This document shows, piece by piece, positions 26,946 to 36,557 of a DNA stretch of 64,000 bases. Source of the stretch: G965247265 sp965247265 (GTDB lineage Bacteria; Pseudomonadota; Gammaproteobacteria; UBA4575); the NCBI GenBank assembly GCA_965247265.1, contig OZ252002.1, positions 186,001 through 250,000 of the forward strand. Direction: 5' to 3'. The number at the start of each line of letters is the position of its first letter. The first letter of the stretch is position 1. A program made the translations under genes and the position numbers. The notes below the pieces were generated by a model. That model was not told the DNA's origin. It saw nothing but the letters and a program-made list of their open reading frames with translations, and searched no databases.

Positions 26946-28514
26946 GTGGCTAAATATAAATTAAAAGACGACAGCGTCGTAGTTGTAATCGGATCTGGAG
27001 CTGGTGGGGGCACACTTGCTAACGAGCTATGCCAAAAGGGCATTCAAGTAGTTTTATTAGAAGCTGGCAAACACGAATCAAACGAAAGTTTTGTTAATAA
27101 CGAATGGTCTTCTTTTGGCCAAATTACATGGCTTGATTCTCGTTCTTCATCAGGATCATGGCGGGTAGGCAAAGACTTCAATGGACTACCTGCATGGATA
27201 TGTAAAACAGTGGGTGGATCAACAACACACTGGGCTGGCGCAAGCTTACGTATTCAAGAGCATGAATTTAGAGTTAAAACCGAGTACGGCGATATCGACG
27301 GCGCAAACCTGTTGGACTGGCCTTTAACTCTTGAAGATCTTGAACCCTACTACGCAAAAGCAGAAGACAAAATGGGTGTCACACGCACCAATGATGTTCC
27401 TGGATTACCTGGCAATAACAATTTCAAAGTTATGTATGCGGGCGCAAAAAAATTAGGTTATAAACACTGCCACACTGGGCGCATGGCAATAAACAGCCAG
27501 CCACGTGACGGTCGCGGGTCTTGTTTGCAACTTGGTTTTTGCTTTCAAGGCTGCAAGACTGGCGCTAAATGGTCAACGCTAGTTGCTGAAATCCCTAAAG
27601 CAGAATCAACAGGAAATTTAGATTTACGACCACAATCTCATGCATTAAAAATTGAACAGGATAAATCTGGAAAAGTCACTGGAGTACTTTACGCCGATGC
27701 AGAGGGTAAACACCACTTGCAAAAAGCACGAGCTGTATGTGTTGCCGGAAATTCAATTGAAACTCCCCGCTTACTTTTGAACTCTGAAAATAGTCATAGC
27801 CCTGACGGCTTAGCTAATTCTTCTGGGCAAGTGGGTAAAAACTACATGCGACATATGACAGGGTCTGTATATGCGGCGTTTGAAAACCCTGTGTTTATGT
27901 GGCGTGGCACAACCATGGCTGGAATCATCACTGATGAATCCATCAATGATCCTAAACGTGGCTTTGTAGGTGGTTATGAACTGGAAACGTTATCCATTGG
28001 CCTTCCATTTATGGCTGCATTCTTAGACCCTGGTGCATGGGGTAAAGGATTCACTGAGAAGATGGATGAATACAGCAACATGGCAGGTATGTGGTTAGTG
28101 GGCGAAGATATGCCACAAGAGTCCAACGCCGTAACGTTGCATACAGAAAATAAAGATCAATATGACATGCCAACACCTAATGTAAATTTTGATGACCATC
28201 CAAATGATATTGCTATGAGAGAGCATGCCTATAAACAAGGTTCAGCCGTTTATGATGCAGCCGGTGCAAAAGAGAATTACTTAGTACCGCCTTACCCTTC
28301 TACACATAACTTAGGTACATGTCGAATGAGTGCTGAGGCAAAAGATGGAGTTTGCAATGCATTTGGACAAACACACGACATCGACAATTTGTTTATTTCA
28401 GATGGCAGTCAGTTCACTACAGGTGCAGCTGAAAACCCAACGTTAACCATTGTAACGCTTGCTATACGCCAGGCAGATTACATTGCGAATCAAATACAAC
28501 AAAAAGTACTTTAA
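26946..28514 (+). CDS. GMC-family FAD oxidoreductase, large subunit
   Basis: The 522-residue protein has the FAD-binding GSGAGGGTLANELC near the N-terminus with LLEAGKHE, then CKTVGGSTTHWAGA, and C-terminal STHNLGTCRMS and SQFTTGAAENPTLTIV, as in sugar- or alcohol-oxidising membrane dehydrogenases. It has no signal of its own and is expected to be exported with the Tat subunit before it. The start is GTG with AAGGAG 7-12 bp upstream. Substrate unknown. A strong terminator follows. Confidence 0.88.
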   Translation: MAKYKLKDDSVVVVIGSGAGGGTLANELCQKGIQVVLLEAGKHESNESFVNNEWSSFGQITWLDSRSSSGSWRVGKDFNGLPAWICKTVGGSTTHWAGASLRIQEHEFRVKTEYGDIDGANLLDWPLTLEDLEPYYAKAEDKMGVTRTNDVPGLPGNNNFKVMYAGAKKLGYKHCHTGRMAINSQPRDGRGSCLQLGFCFQGCKTGAKWSTLVAEIPKAESTGNLDLRPQSHALKIEQDKSGKVTGVLYADAEGKHHLQKARAVCVAGNSIETPRLLLNSENSHSPDGLANSSGQVGKNYMRHMTGSVYAAFENPVFMWRGTTMAGIITDESINDPKRGFVGGYELETLSIGLPFMAAFLDPGAWGKGFTEKMDEYSNMAGMWLVGEDMPQESNAVTLHTENKDQYDMPTPNVNFDDHPNDIAMREHAYKQGSAVYDAAGAKENYLVPPYPSTHNLGTCRMSAEAKDGVCNAFGQTHDIDNLFISDGSQFTTGAAENPTLTIVTLAIRQADYIANQIQQKVL

Positions 28515-28527
28515 CTATTTACAATAC

Positions 28528-28557
28528 AAAAAAGCCTCCGTCCTGGGGGCTTTTTTT
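28528..28557 (+). terminator. Rho-independent terminator of the GMC operon
   Basis: AAAGCCTCC and GGGGGCTTT form a 9-bp stem (one G-U pair) around a 5-base loop and run into seven Ts, 14 bp after the oxidoreductase stop. Confidence 0.88.
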
Positions 28558-28694
28558 CATGCATTTTTTCAAAATTAATCGTAATCAAACCTGCAAGTAT
28601 TTTGCAATGAGGATATTTTTTATTCTCAACTATTTAAAAAATCTCATAACGCCGAAACAATTTGTTGACTAAAAGTTTTTAGTCGCTTAAGCAT

Positions 28695-28999
28695 TCATAG
28701 ACTTCCTAGATGATTTTCTAATCCATCTAGATCCCAATAAAGCTGTGTACCTGCACCTTGCAATGACGCAATAAGCAAAGTATCGGCAATTTCTTGTTTG
28801 CTGGCGCCTTCCTCTTTTGCCTTTACAATATGTGTTTGAGTACAGTGCGGACATCGAAGTACAGATGAAACTGCAACTTTAATGACTCCATAGTTTTATT
28901 ATCAAGACAATTTTTTGTAGTCACTTTTGTATGAAAGTCTATAAAAGCTTCTCCAACTTCAGGAGATGATTCAAGAAACCAGATTTTGTTTTTAGTCAT
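28695..28999 (-). pseudogene. Carboxymuconolactone decarboxylase/AhpD-like gene, one frameshift
   Basis: From ATG 28999 the frame gives KIWFLESSPEVGEAFIDFH, then loses sense at about 28880-28888. In the next frame it continues VAVSSVLRCPHCTQTHIVKA and ADTLLIASLQGAG to a stop at 28695. The CPHC pair followed by THIVKA is the redox centre of AhpD-like carboxymuconolactone decarboxylases, which act as thiol-dependent peroxidases. Without the one-base slip the product would be about 101 residues. It lies downstream of the glutaredoxin and a second family member behind the TetR gene. Confidence 0.7.
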
Positions 29000-29034
29000 A
29001 CCAATATCCTTCGAATGTTAAGAGCTCTATTCAC

Positions 29035-29289
29035 TTACATTAAAATTTCTTCGAGCTGACCTTGATTATTGAGGAATTGCAAATCTTCAAAGCTGCCGAT
29101 GTGTTGATCATCCACGAAAATTTGCGGGATAGAACGTGTTCGAGGTAAACGACGAATTATTTCATTGCGATTCTGATCATTAGAAATATCGAATTCCTCG
29201 TACACTACGCCCATTCCATCAAGCAACTCTTTTGCTTGGCTACAATAATTACACTGCGGCCCAGAAAATAACTCTATTTTTTTTCCCAT
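29035..29289 (-). CDS. grxC: Glutaredoxin (GrxC type)
   Basis: The 84-residue thioredoxin-fold protein has the active site CNYC at residues 13-16 and the cis-proline segment RSIPQIFVDDQHIGSFEDL. It reduces disulfides and glutathionylated thiols with glutathione. Here the usual CPYC proline is Asn. It sits 10 bp after a carboxymuconolactone decarboxylase-type gene and before a second, broken one, so it may be their electron donor. Confidence 0.88.
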   Translation of the reverse strand: MGKKIELFSGPQCNYCSQAKELLDGMGVVYEEFDISNDQNRNEIIRRLPRTRSIPQIFVDDQHIGSFEDLQFLNNQGQLEEILM

Positions 29290-29299
29290 ACCCTTTTAA

Positions 29300-29875
29300 C
29301 TAGTTATGACTTGGGACATGTAACATGGGATCGATTCCTGAAAATATAGGTTCAAGCACAACCCCTAAGGCATCTCCAAACTTACTAACAGCAATATACT
29401 GAGTTATTACAAATGCAGCTTCAACAATTTGAGGTTCTGTAAAATTTTTATGCAACCGATCCCAAAGTTCTTTTGGTACGCGGTTAGCATCTACACCCAA
29501 TTGCACAGTAAAATCGAGTAACGCTTTTTCTCCCTCAGTAAAATGATTGCTTGTTTTATATTTATCGCCTTCAATATCTCTAATTTTATCCTCAGATATA
29601 CCTAATCGCTTACTTAGGGTTTCATGTTGCACAACACAATATTGACACTCATTTCGATGAGTAGCCTTAAGAATGATTAATTCTTTTGTTACCCAATCTA
29701 ATTCAGCGTCCTTTAGTATTGCCATGATTAAATTTGTAAAGACTGTACCAAGCTCAGGCGTATGCCCAAACACCTTAAATATATTTAGCAACAATTCAAA
29801 ACGAGCTTCGGCTTTATCATAAAATTTATGTGTCTCAACATTTGCTTGCTCTCTTTCTACATATGATACTGTCAT
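29300..29875 (-). CDS. Carboxymuconolactone decarboxylase-family (AhpD-like) protein
   Basis: The 191-residue helical protein has the family's ELIILKATHRNECQYCVVQHETL, in which CQYC and a nearby histidine form the peroxidase-like centre. Proteins of this group are alkylhydroperoxidase-like or of unknown reaction. It follows the TetR gene by 14 bp on the same strand and precedes grxC by 10 bp, which makes a small redox operon. Confidence 0.85.
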   Translation of the reverse strand: MTVSYVEREQANVETHKFYDKAEARFELLLNIFKVFGHTPELGTVFTNLIMAILKDAELDWVTKELIILKATHRNECQYCVVQHETLSKRLGISEDKIRDIEGDKYKTSNHFTEGEKALLDFTVQLGVDANRVPKELWDRLHKNFTEPQIVEAAFVITQYIAVSKFGDALGVVLEPIFSGIDPMLHVPSHN

Positions 29876-29889
29876 GGTGATTTCTCCTA

Positions 29890-30486
29890 CTAATTTTTAT
29901 TACGCAATGGTTGTAAAATAATTTTTACTGTGCCTTGTAATTGTTTTTTACCTACCCCTGCTTTAACCATAGATTTTAATCCACTCATATTGCTTACTAA
30001 ATATCTAGCTAATTGAGCAGCATTAAATGTATTTGATATGTCACGCTCTAATTGTCCGCGCTTGACTGCTTTTAAAAAAATATTTTCAATACATGTGATA
30101 CTTTCTTTTACAAGATATGCAATTGCATCATTTCGTTGTGCAAATTCATGCGCAGTATTCATTACTAAACAGCCATTTTTCAACCCACCAAGCTTGGCTT
30201 CATTTGCAATGTTGTAAAACGTAGCTTTAATAAATTCGAAACCAGTGTCAGCAGACTTTAAATTACCATCAAGTGTTTCAAACATTTCAGATCGATAATT
30301 TTCAATACACTTTTTAAATAGATTTTCTTTACTGGCAAAACATTGATAAAAAGTACTTTTTGAGATCTGCATACAGCCGAGCAAATCCTGCAAAGAAGTC
30401 GCGTTATACCCATTGATCCAAAATTGTTGCATCGCAGCATCCAATGCAGTCTTTGGATCAAACTCTATGGGTCGTCCTAATTTCAT
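29890..30486 (-). CDS. TetR/AcrR family transcriptional repressor
   Basis: The 198-residue regulator has an N-terminal helix-turn-helix with GYNATSLQDLLGCMQISKSTFYQCFASKE (residues about 24-52, two adjacent segments) and a helical ligand domain. It resembles the NemR/AcuR-like group. A dyad in front of it at 30520-30533 is a good autoregulatory operator. It is the first gene of the redox operon, so it probably represses the decarboxylase-like genes and grxC until an electrophile or oxidant binds. Confidence 0.88.
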   Translation of the reverse strand: MKLGRPIEFDPKTALDAAMQQFWINGYNATSLQDLLGCMQISKSTFYQCFASKENLFKKCIENYRSEMFETLDGNLKSADTGFEFIKATFYNIANEAKLGGLKNGCLVMNTAHEFAQRNDAIAYLVKESITCIENIFLKAVKRGQLERDISNTFNAAQLARYLVSNMSGLKSMVKAGVGKKQLQGTVKIILQPLRNKN

Positions 30487-30519
30487 GGTTGCAATGACAT
30501 ACCTCTTTTAACTATATAT

Positions 30520-30533
30520 GGACTGATCGGTCC
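30520..30533. promoter_or_regulatory. Probable TetR-family operator
   Basis: The 14 bases GGACTGATCGGTCC form a near-perfect palindrome centred on GATC, 34 bp upstream of the TetR start. Palindromes of the form GACC-N4-GGTC are recognised by NemR-like TetR regulators. The position between promoter-like AT runs and the start codon suits autorepression. Confidence 0.6.
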
Positions 30534-31060
30534 TAATATTACCATAACTGAACTCAATCGTGCATTAATCTTGATTGCTACTCTTCAATACAAGCAACAA
30601 GATTCGAATTGGACATTAAATTAGTACAAATAACGTTCGGGTTTTGAGAAACAATTTTTTATAATAATCAAAAGAATGCATTTAGTAATGAATAGACTTA
30701 CGTGGCTTAGAAATACTAAAATTATAATTACTTATAAATAAATTTTTGCACTAGATAAAATCTCTTTTTAGCTCAATTATTAAATTTTTGTTGTATGCGC
30801 TTCAATCGTCTGTAATTCGTACAATTTTATTAATGTATTTTGACCGTATCAGACAGGATTATGCATAAATTTCGCGCGATAAATTGCCACAACTCATTTT
30901 GCGTAATAGACTCCCTATATCAGGACTAATCTGATAATTAGGTTTTATTTATAAGCCCGGTTTGTCCATTAAAATAAGGGAATAAAGCTATCTTGAGCTT
31001 ATAAAAAAATAACCTTCAGCGGATGATTTAAATTTAAAATCCTATAAATACAAACTCGAT

Positions 31061-31090
31061 GGCTCTTGCTCTGGAGCAGTAGCAAGTGCC
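31061..31090. repeat. Hairpin-forming dyad upstream of the membrane protein/oxidase genes
   Basis: GGCTCTTGCT and AGCAAGTGCC pair over 10 bases with one mismatch around a 10-base loop. No T run follows on either strand, so it is not a simple terminator. It may be an operator or a 5'-leader structure. Confidence 0.4.
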
Positions 31091-31170
31091 TAAAAAATAA
31101 TAATAATTATTGAATGCGCATAGATTGTGCATTAAAAATGTTTAGCCAGGAATAAGTTGTAAAAGTACTC

Positions 31171-31704
31171 ATGAAAACCAATTATTATCTTTCACCTACA
31201 TTAAAAAGTACTCAGCAAATATCTGATAATTTACATGATGTAGGCATCAATGATTGGTTCATTCATGTAATTAGCAAAGACGAGGCTGGCCTAAAAAAAG
31301 AACAGGTTTATTCAAGTAATTACTTAGAAACGTTGGACGTACTTCGTAATGGGGGCATAGGTGGACTCATCGGTTTTATGGTCGGTGTATTTGCAGCGGG
31401 TGCACTGATGTTTTTCAAGCCATTTGGCCCTCAAATGCCAGAATTCGTTTACCTGATAGTTGTCATACTATTAACCTTATTTGGAATATGGGAAGGTGGA
31501 TTAGCAGGTGTTGCCTGTGAAAATCGGAAATTGAAAAAATTTCACAATGAATTGGAAGATGGCAAGTATTTAATATTAATTTACACATCGAAAATACAAG
31601 ACGCAGCTGTTAATAACATGATGAAAACAAAACATCCCGAAGCCAAGTTAGTGGCAACAGACAAGCAATATTTCAATCCTTTCTGTAGGCTAGAAAAGAT
31701 ATAA
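31171..31704 (+). CDS. Small two-helix membrane protein of unknown function
   Basis: The 177-residue protein has a soluble N-terminal part, two membrane helices (GGIGGLIGFMVGVFAAGA and VYLIVVILLTLFGIWEGG, about residues 51-70 and 88-108) and a basic soluble C-terminus. The glycine-rich helices resemble DUF1269-like proteins that sense or stabilise the membrane, but I cannot name the family. It lies 45 bp before heme O synthase on the same strand and may share its promoter. Confidence 0.7.
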   Translation: MKTNYYLSPTLKSTQQISDNLHDVGINDWFIHVISKDEAGLKKEQVYSSNYLETLDVLRNGGIGGLIGFMVGVFAAGALMFFKPFGPQMPEFVYLIVVILLTLFGIWEGGLAGVACENRKLKKFHNELEDGKYLILIYTSKIQDAAVNNMMKTKHPEAKLVATDKQYFNPFCRLEKI

Positions 31705-31748
31705 TTGTAGGTTCAATACAATTTAAAACACCAAAGGGATACATTAGT

Positions 31749-32648
31749 TTGAACGCGACAATTGCTGCAGCACGTAGCCAAGCAAGCGACTTTATTGAAC
31801 TTTGCAAACCTCGAATTGCACTTCTCGTGTTGGTCACGACCTTCACAGGCATGTGGTTAGCCGGCAATGGCACGGTAGCGTTTGATTTAGTAATTTTTAC
31901 CCTTTTAGGTACCGGTCTTGCTTCTGCTGCTAGCGGAGCTCTTAATAATTATATTGATCGAGAAGTAGATAAACGCATGGCACGCACACGAACCCGTGCC
32001 TTACCCTCTTCTCGTCTCCGCCCTCAGCAAGCTTTATGGCTAGGCGTGATGTTAAGCCTGTGGTCATTCGCAATTTTATTTTATTTAGTCAATCCATTGA
32101 CTGCATTTTTAGCCGCTGGGACTACATTTTTTTATGTTGTGATTTATACAAAGTGGCTGAAACGCACCTCCCCATTGTGCACAGAAGTGGGCGGTGTTGC
32201 AGGAGCACTTCCACCTGTCATTGGATGGGCAGCAGTTACCAATCAAATAGGCTGGCCGGCGTTAGTTATGTTTTTAATTATGTTTATTTGGCAGCCCCCG
32301 CACTTTTGGGCGTTAGCATTGCTGCGTGCAGAAGAATATCGAGCTGCAAAATTGCCAATGCTCCCCGTTGTTAGCGGTAAGCGCGCAACAAAATTAAGAA
32401 TGCTGCTTTACACCATTGCGTTATTGCCGGCGAGCTTAGCAATGTACTGGTTACAGCTTGTTGGACCTGCCTACTTAATTCTTTCGTCCGCATTAGGAAT
32501 TGCGTACTTGGTTTTAACAATTGATTTTGCTAGAAAGCCTATCACTCATAAAAGTACACGAAGGCTGTTTGGGTTTTCTATATTATATTTACTTGGTTTA
32601 TTTACTTTGATATTTATTGATTGCCAATGCACAGGCATCATTACGTGA
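31749..32648 (+). CDS. ctaB: Protoheme IX farnesyltransferase (heme O synthase)
   Basis: The 299-residue membrane prenyltransferase attaches farnesyl to heme b for terminal oxidases. Diagnostic stretches are CKPRIALLVLVTTFTGMW, NYIDREVDKRMARTRTRALP and MFIWQPPHFWALAL, with seven or more further hydrophobic helices. The start is TTG 31749 with AAAGGG 10-15 bp upstream; no ATG precedes the conserved N-terminus. It leads into coxM 64 bp later, so it feeds heme to the oxidase encoded next to it. Confidence 0.93.
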   Translation: MNATIAAARSQASDFIELCKPRIALLVLVTTFTGMWLAGNGTVAFDLVIFTLLGTGLASAASGALNNYIDREVDKRMARTRTRALPSSRLRPQQALWLGVMLSLWSFAILFYLVNPLTAFLAAGTTFFYVVIYTKWLKRTSPLCTEVGGVAGALPPVIGWAAVTNQIGWPALVMFLIMFIWQPPHFWALALLRAEEYRAAKLPMLPVVSGKRATKLRMLLYTIALLPASLAMYWLQLVGPAYLILSSALGIAYLVLTIDFARKPITHKSTRRLFGFSILYLLGLFTLIFIDCQCTGIIT

Positions 32649-32712
32649 TTAATTGGCATACTGAAACCGTTATAATAATTTTAACGGCTTTTTAATTTAA
32701 GGAGACTTGAAA

Positions 32713-34065
32713 ATGGCGATGGCGATAATATTAATATTATTAGTGATTGGATCAGTCATATTTCATTTCGCTAGCCCGTGGTATTTTACCGAAATCGCCT
32801 CAAATTGGGGCATGATCGATACTACCGTTACGATCACATTTATTGTATGCGGAATTGTCTTCGTCGCAACCAATCTCTTTATGGCTTATTCAATCTTTCG
32901 ATTCCGAAATAAAAGCAAAGATCAACGTGCAAAATACGAACCTGAAAACAAAAAACTAGAAGCCTGGCTGATAGGTATTACAACGGTTGGTGTTGTTGCA
33001 ATGTTGGCACCAGGATTGGTTGTATGGGGGAAATTTGTATCTCCGCCAGACAATACAACAGATATTGAGGTGGTCGGCCAACAATGGCAGTGGAGTTTTC
33101 GCCTGCCTGGTGAAGATGGTCAACTAGGCACCTCGGATGCCAGAAAAATTAGTATCGACAACCCATTCGGAATGAATGACGACGACCCATATGGGCAAGA
33201 TGATGTATTAATCCCCGACAACGAATTACACATTCCTTTAAACCAGCCAGCTAAGTTTTTATTACGTTCAAAAGATGTCTTGCACAACTTCACGGTACCG
33301 CAATTCCGAGTAAAAATGGATCTCGTTCCTGGAATGGTGACGTGGCAATGGTTGACACCCACTCGCACTGGTTCTTTTGAAATACTTTGTGAAGAATTAT
33401 GTGGAATTGGGCATCACACCATGCGCGGTAGAGTCGTAGTGGATGATGAAGACAAATATCAAGCATGGTTAGCCAATCAAAAGACCTATGCACAGTTTTC
33501 TGCTATGCATGCTGGCGATGCAAGTGCAGGGAAAGCGCTATATCAAGTCTGCGCATCATGTCACGGACTTGAAGGTGAAGGGAATCAAGAACTCAATGCA
33601 CCAAAGTTAAGCGGCCAAAAAGATTGGTACGTAAAACGACAACTAAACTATTTCAAGCACGGCATTCGTGGCGCAAATCCAGATGATACATTTGGACAAC
33701 AGATGGCACCTATGGCTGCCACTCTCGTCGATGATACCGCAATAAATAACATTGCAGCCTATATACAATCTTTACCGGACAAGTCTGCGCCACAAACTGT
33801 ATCGGGTGATACAAAAAATGGTAAAAAACTCTACATTACATGCAGTAAATGTCATGGCAAGCAAGCACAGGGGAGATGGGCACTTAATGCTCCACGTATT
33901 GCGGGAATGAGCGACTGGTATTTAATCACTCAACTTAAGAATTTTAAACATGGTATTCGAGGTGCGCATCCAAAAGATGCAACCGGTAGACAAATGGAAT
34001 CGATGGTTTTGAGTTTAAATGATGAAAAAATGAATGACCTTGTTGCATATATTAATTCTTTATAG
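32713..34065 (+). CDS. coxM: Cytochrome c oxidase subunit II with two C-terminal cytochrome c domains
   Basis: The 450-residue subunit has membrane helices near its N-terminus, a cupredoxin domain with the CuA ligands in CEELCGIGHHTM (about 226-237), then two cytochrome c domains with CASCH (about 280) and CSKCH (about 377). This double-heme extension is longer than in ordinary caa3 subunits and lets the oxidase take electrons from upstream donors directly. The ATG at 32713 has AAGGAG 8 bp away and is preferred to TTG 32707. It heads coxN-coxO-coxP. Confidence 0.9.
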   Translation: MAMAIILILLVIGSVIFHFASPWYFTEIASNWGMIDTTVTITFIVCGIVFVATNLFMAYSIFRFRNKSKDQRAKYEPENKKLEAWLIGITTVGVVAMLAPGLVVWGKFVSPPDNTTDIEVVGQQWQWSFRLPGEDGQLGTSDARKISIDNPFGMNDDDPYGQDDVLIPDNELHIPLNQPAKFLLRSKDVLHNFTVPQFRVKMDLVPGMVTWQWLTPTRTGSFEILCEELCGIGHHTMRGRVVVDDEDKYQAWLANQKTYAQFSAMHAGDASAGKALYQVCASCHGLEGEGNQELNAPKLSGQKDWYVKRQLNYFKHGIRGANPDDTFGQQMAPMAATLVDDTAINNIAAYIQSLPDKSAPQTVSGDTKNGKKLYITCSKCHGKQAQGRWALNAPRIAGMSDWYLITQLKNFKHGIRGAHPKDATGRQMESMVLSLNDEKMNDLVAYINSL

Positions 34066-34124
34066 ACATGACGTAATTATTTTTAGTAACAAATTAGTAA
34101 AAAAATTTTATTGAGGTAACTAAT

Positions 34125-35873
34125 ATGGCACATGTAGCGCTAGCTGACAAAGGACAAGAGCTTGCTCATCCAAAAACTTGGATTGGTATGTACGTCTGGA
34201 GCCAGGATCATAAAGTAATCGGTATGCAGTACATCATCACAGCTACGCTAGTTGGTGTTGTTGCACTGATATTGTCCGGCATGATGCGTCTGCAATTAGG
34301 CTTCCCTGGTGTTTTTGACCTGATTCAGCCAAACGAGTACTACCAGGCCGTCACGATGCACGGCATGATTATGATTGTATTCATGCTGACGGCATTTTTC
34401 TTAGGTGGGTTTGGAAATATTTTAATCCCATTAATGTGTGGTGCGCGTGATATGGCGTTCCCCTATATGAATATGCTCAGTTACTGGGTGTATTTATTGT
34501 CTGTAATTGTAGTGTGTGCAAGTTTCTTTGTACCCGAAGGACCAACAGGTGCGGGATGGACACTCTACCCACCGCAAGCCATAACAGAAGGCTCAGCAGG
34601 GGCGGACTGGGGCATTTTATGCATGACCGTCTCGCTTGGATTATTCGTCGTCGCATTCACCATGGGAGGACTAAACTACATCACAACAGCATTTCAAGCA
34701 CGCACACGCGGAATGACATTAATGCGCATGCCGTTATCTGTGTGGGGCATCATTATGGCCACCATTTTAGGTTTATTGGCTTTCCCCGCTTTACTAGTTA
34801 GTGTGATTATGATGACGTTAGATAAAGCTCTAGGGACTAGCTTTTTTATTCCAGCCATCTCATCATTGGGTGAAAACTTAAGTCATGAGGGCGGTAGCCC
34901 AATTCTTTTCCAACATCTCTTTTGGTTCTTTGGCCACCCTGAAGTTTATATTGTAGCGTTACCCGCGTTTGGAATTGTGTCCGATTTAATTAGTACACAT
35001 GCACGTAAAAATATCTTTGGCTACCGTATGATGGTTTGGGCAATTGTCGCAATTGGTGGTTTAAGCTTTGTTGTATGGGCGCATCACATGTATGTAAGTG
35101 GCATGAATCCTTATTTTGGCTTCTTCTTTGCCACCACTACATTAATTATTGCGGTACCCACTGCAATTAAAGTCTACAACTGGGTGCTCACACTTTGGGA
35201 AGGAAATATTCACCTTAATGTCCCTATGCTATTTGCAATTGGCTTTGTCTTTACGTTTATACACGGCGGCATAACAGGATTATTCTTAGGAAACGTAGTC
35301 GTAGATGTACCACTGTCAGATACCTACTTCGTCGTGGGCCACTTTCATATGGTTATGGGTGTGTCACCATTCTTAGTTGTATTCGGTGGCATTTATCACT
35401 GGTTCCCATTACTCACGGGTCGCATGTTAAATGACACCATGGGCAAAATTCACTTTTGGACGACCTTCCTCGGTACTTACGCCATTTACTTACCGATGCA
35501 CTACATTGGAATATTGGGTGTGCCACGCCGATACTATGCAAATGGCTCAACGGAATTTCTCCCTGACTCGGTACAATCCGCAAATGTCAGTATTACCATT
35601 GCTGCACTCGTTGTTGCCGCAGCACAATTCTTATTCTTAATAAACATTGTGTGGAGTCTCTTTAAAGGTAAAAAATCTGAGCGCAATCCTTGGCGTGCAA
35701 CCACATTAGAGTGGCAAGCACCAGACCTACCACCCAAACATGGTAACTGGGGGCCTGAACTACCTGTGGTTTATCGCTGGGCATATTCCTATAGCGTGCC
35801 AGGAGCAAAAGAAGACTTCATTCCCCAAACTGAACTTCCAAGTGAAAATACTCGAGGTGAAGAGGAAGTCTAG
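34125..35873 (+). CDS. coxN: Cytochrome c oxidase subunit I
   Basis: The 582-residue protein has twelve or more hydrophobic helices. It carries MHGMIMIVF (heme ligand), FGHPEVYIVALPAFG (CuB histidine cross-linked to Tyr, and the proton-channel Glu), WAHHMYVSGM (two CuB histidines) and HFHMVMG (heme histidines). PTAIKVYNW keeps the K-channel lysine. It reduces oxygen to water and pumps protons. Spacing and order match the alternative oxidase coxMNOP. Confidence 0.93.
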   Translation: MAHVALADKGQELAHPKTWIGMYVWSQDHKVIGMQYIITATLVGVVALILSGMMRLQLGFPGVFDLIQPNEYYQAVTMHGMIMIVFMLTAFFLGGFGNILIPLMCGARDMAFPYMNMLSYWVYLLSVIVVCASFFVPEGPTGAGWTLYPPQAITEGSAGADWGILCMTVSLGLFVVAFTMGGLNYITTAFQARTRGMTLMRMPLSVWGIIMATILGLLAFPALLVSVIMMTLDKALGTSFFIPAISSLGENLSHEGGSPILFQHLFWFFGHPEVYIVALPAFGIVSDLISTHARKNIFGYRMMVWAIVAIGGLSFVVWAHHMYVSGMNPYFGFFFATTTLIIAVPTAIKVYNWVLTLWEGNIHLNVPMLFAIGFVFTFIHGGITGLFLGNVVVDVPLSDTYFVVGHFHMVMGVSPFLVVFGGIYHWFPLLTGRMLNDTMGKIHFWTTFLGTYAIYLPMHYIGILGVPRRYYANGSTEFLPDSVQSANVSITIAALVVAAAQFLFLINIVWSLFKGKKSERNPWRATTLEWQAPDLPPKHGNWGPELPVVYRWAYSYSVPGAKEDFIPQTELPSENTRGEEEV

Positions 35874-35875
35874 CA

Positions 35876-36541
35876 ATGACTGCAACATTAATTCTATTAG
35901 CCTTTATAATGGGTGGTGTTGTATTTTGGCTAATACGCCAAACCATTAATGTTCAGCCGTGGGCGGAAGAAGGCGCAATTGGGCAAAGCCATGCCGGTGG
36001 GGCATTTTCTGTTCCTGCTGCAAAAATAGGCTTAATTGTATTTCTTGCCGTTGCAAGTTCTTTATTTTCTTTATTTATCAGCGCGTATTTTCAACGCATG
36101 GAATACGGTGATTGGAGCCCGCTACCTGAGCCGGGAATTCTATGGTTCAACACTGTGTTGTTAATTTTCGGGAGTATCTTTTTTCAACTTGCGCGCAATG
36201 CCGCCAATAAAAATGAAGCAAAAAGTGTTAAATCCAACTTGCTAATTGGCGGCCTATTTACCTTTGCATTTATTGCCGGACAATTGTGGGCGTGGCAAGG
36301 CTTGCATGAAGCAGGCTATTTTTTAACTTCCAATGTCGCGAATACTTTCTTTTATGTGTTAACAGCAATACATGCGTTGCACATTTTAGGAGGCTTGTGG
36401 GTGTGGAGTAAAACGACTTTTAAATTACAAAATAATATAGAAGTGCACAAAGTTCGTATGAGTGTCGAACTCTGTACAATTTATTGGCACTTCTTGCTTT
36501 TAGTTTGGCTAGTATTGTTCGCACTATTGTTATCTACTTAA
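35876..36541 (+). CDS. coxO: Cytochrome oxidase subunit III-family protein, first copy
   Basis: The 221-residue membrane protein has five or more helices and the subunit III signatures GQLWAWQGL and ALHILGGLWVW, with ELCTIYWHFLLLVWLV at the C-terminus. It is more diverged than the next gene. In coxMNOP operons two tandem subunit III-like genes are the rule. It starts 2 bp after coxN and ends 16 bp before coxP. Confidence 0.82.
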   Translation: MTATLILLAFIMGGVVFWLIRQTINVQPWAEEGAIGQSHAGGAFSVPAAKIGLIVFLAVASSLFSLFISAYFQRMEYGDWSPLPEPGILWFNTVLLIFGSIFFQLARNAANKNEAKSVKSNLLIGGLFTFAFIAGQLWAWQGLHEAGYFLTSNVANTFFYVLTAIHALHILGGLWVWSKTTFKLQNNIEVHKVRMSVELCTIYWHFLLLVWLVLFALLLST

Positions 36542-36557
36542 TAAGGAAATACATAAC

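Larger units (their letters stand above)
30487..31170. other. Long intergenic region between TetR gene and small membrane protein
   Basis: About 680 AT-rich bases contain the TetR operator near the left end and a 10-bp dyad at 31061-31090 near the right end. I found no coding frame, tRNA or known riboswitch. Promoters for the divergent TetR and oxidase-side genes should lie here. Confidence 0.5.

Noticed and set aside
31061..31090. Terminator of the TetR-side genes
   Set aside because: No T run follows the stem on either strand, and it lies upstream of those genes.
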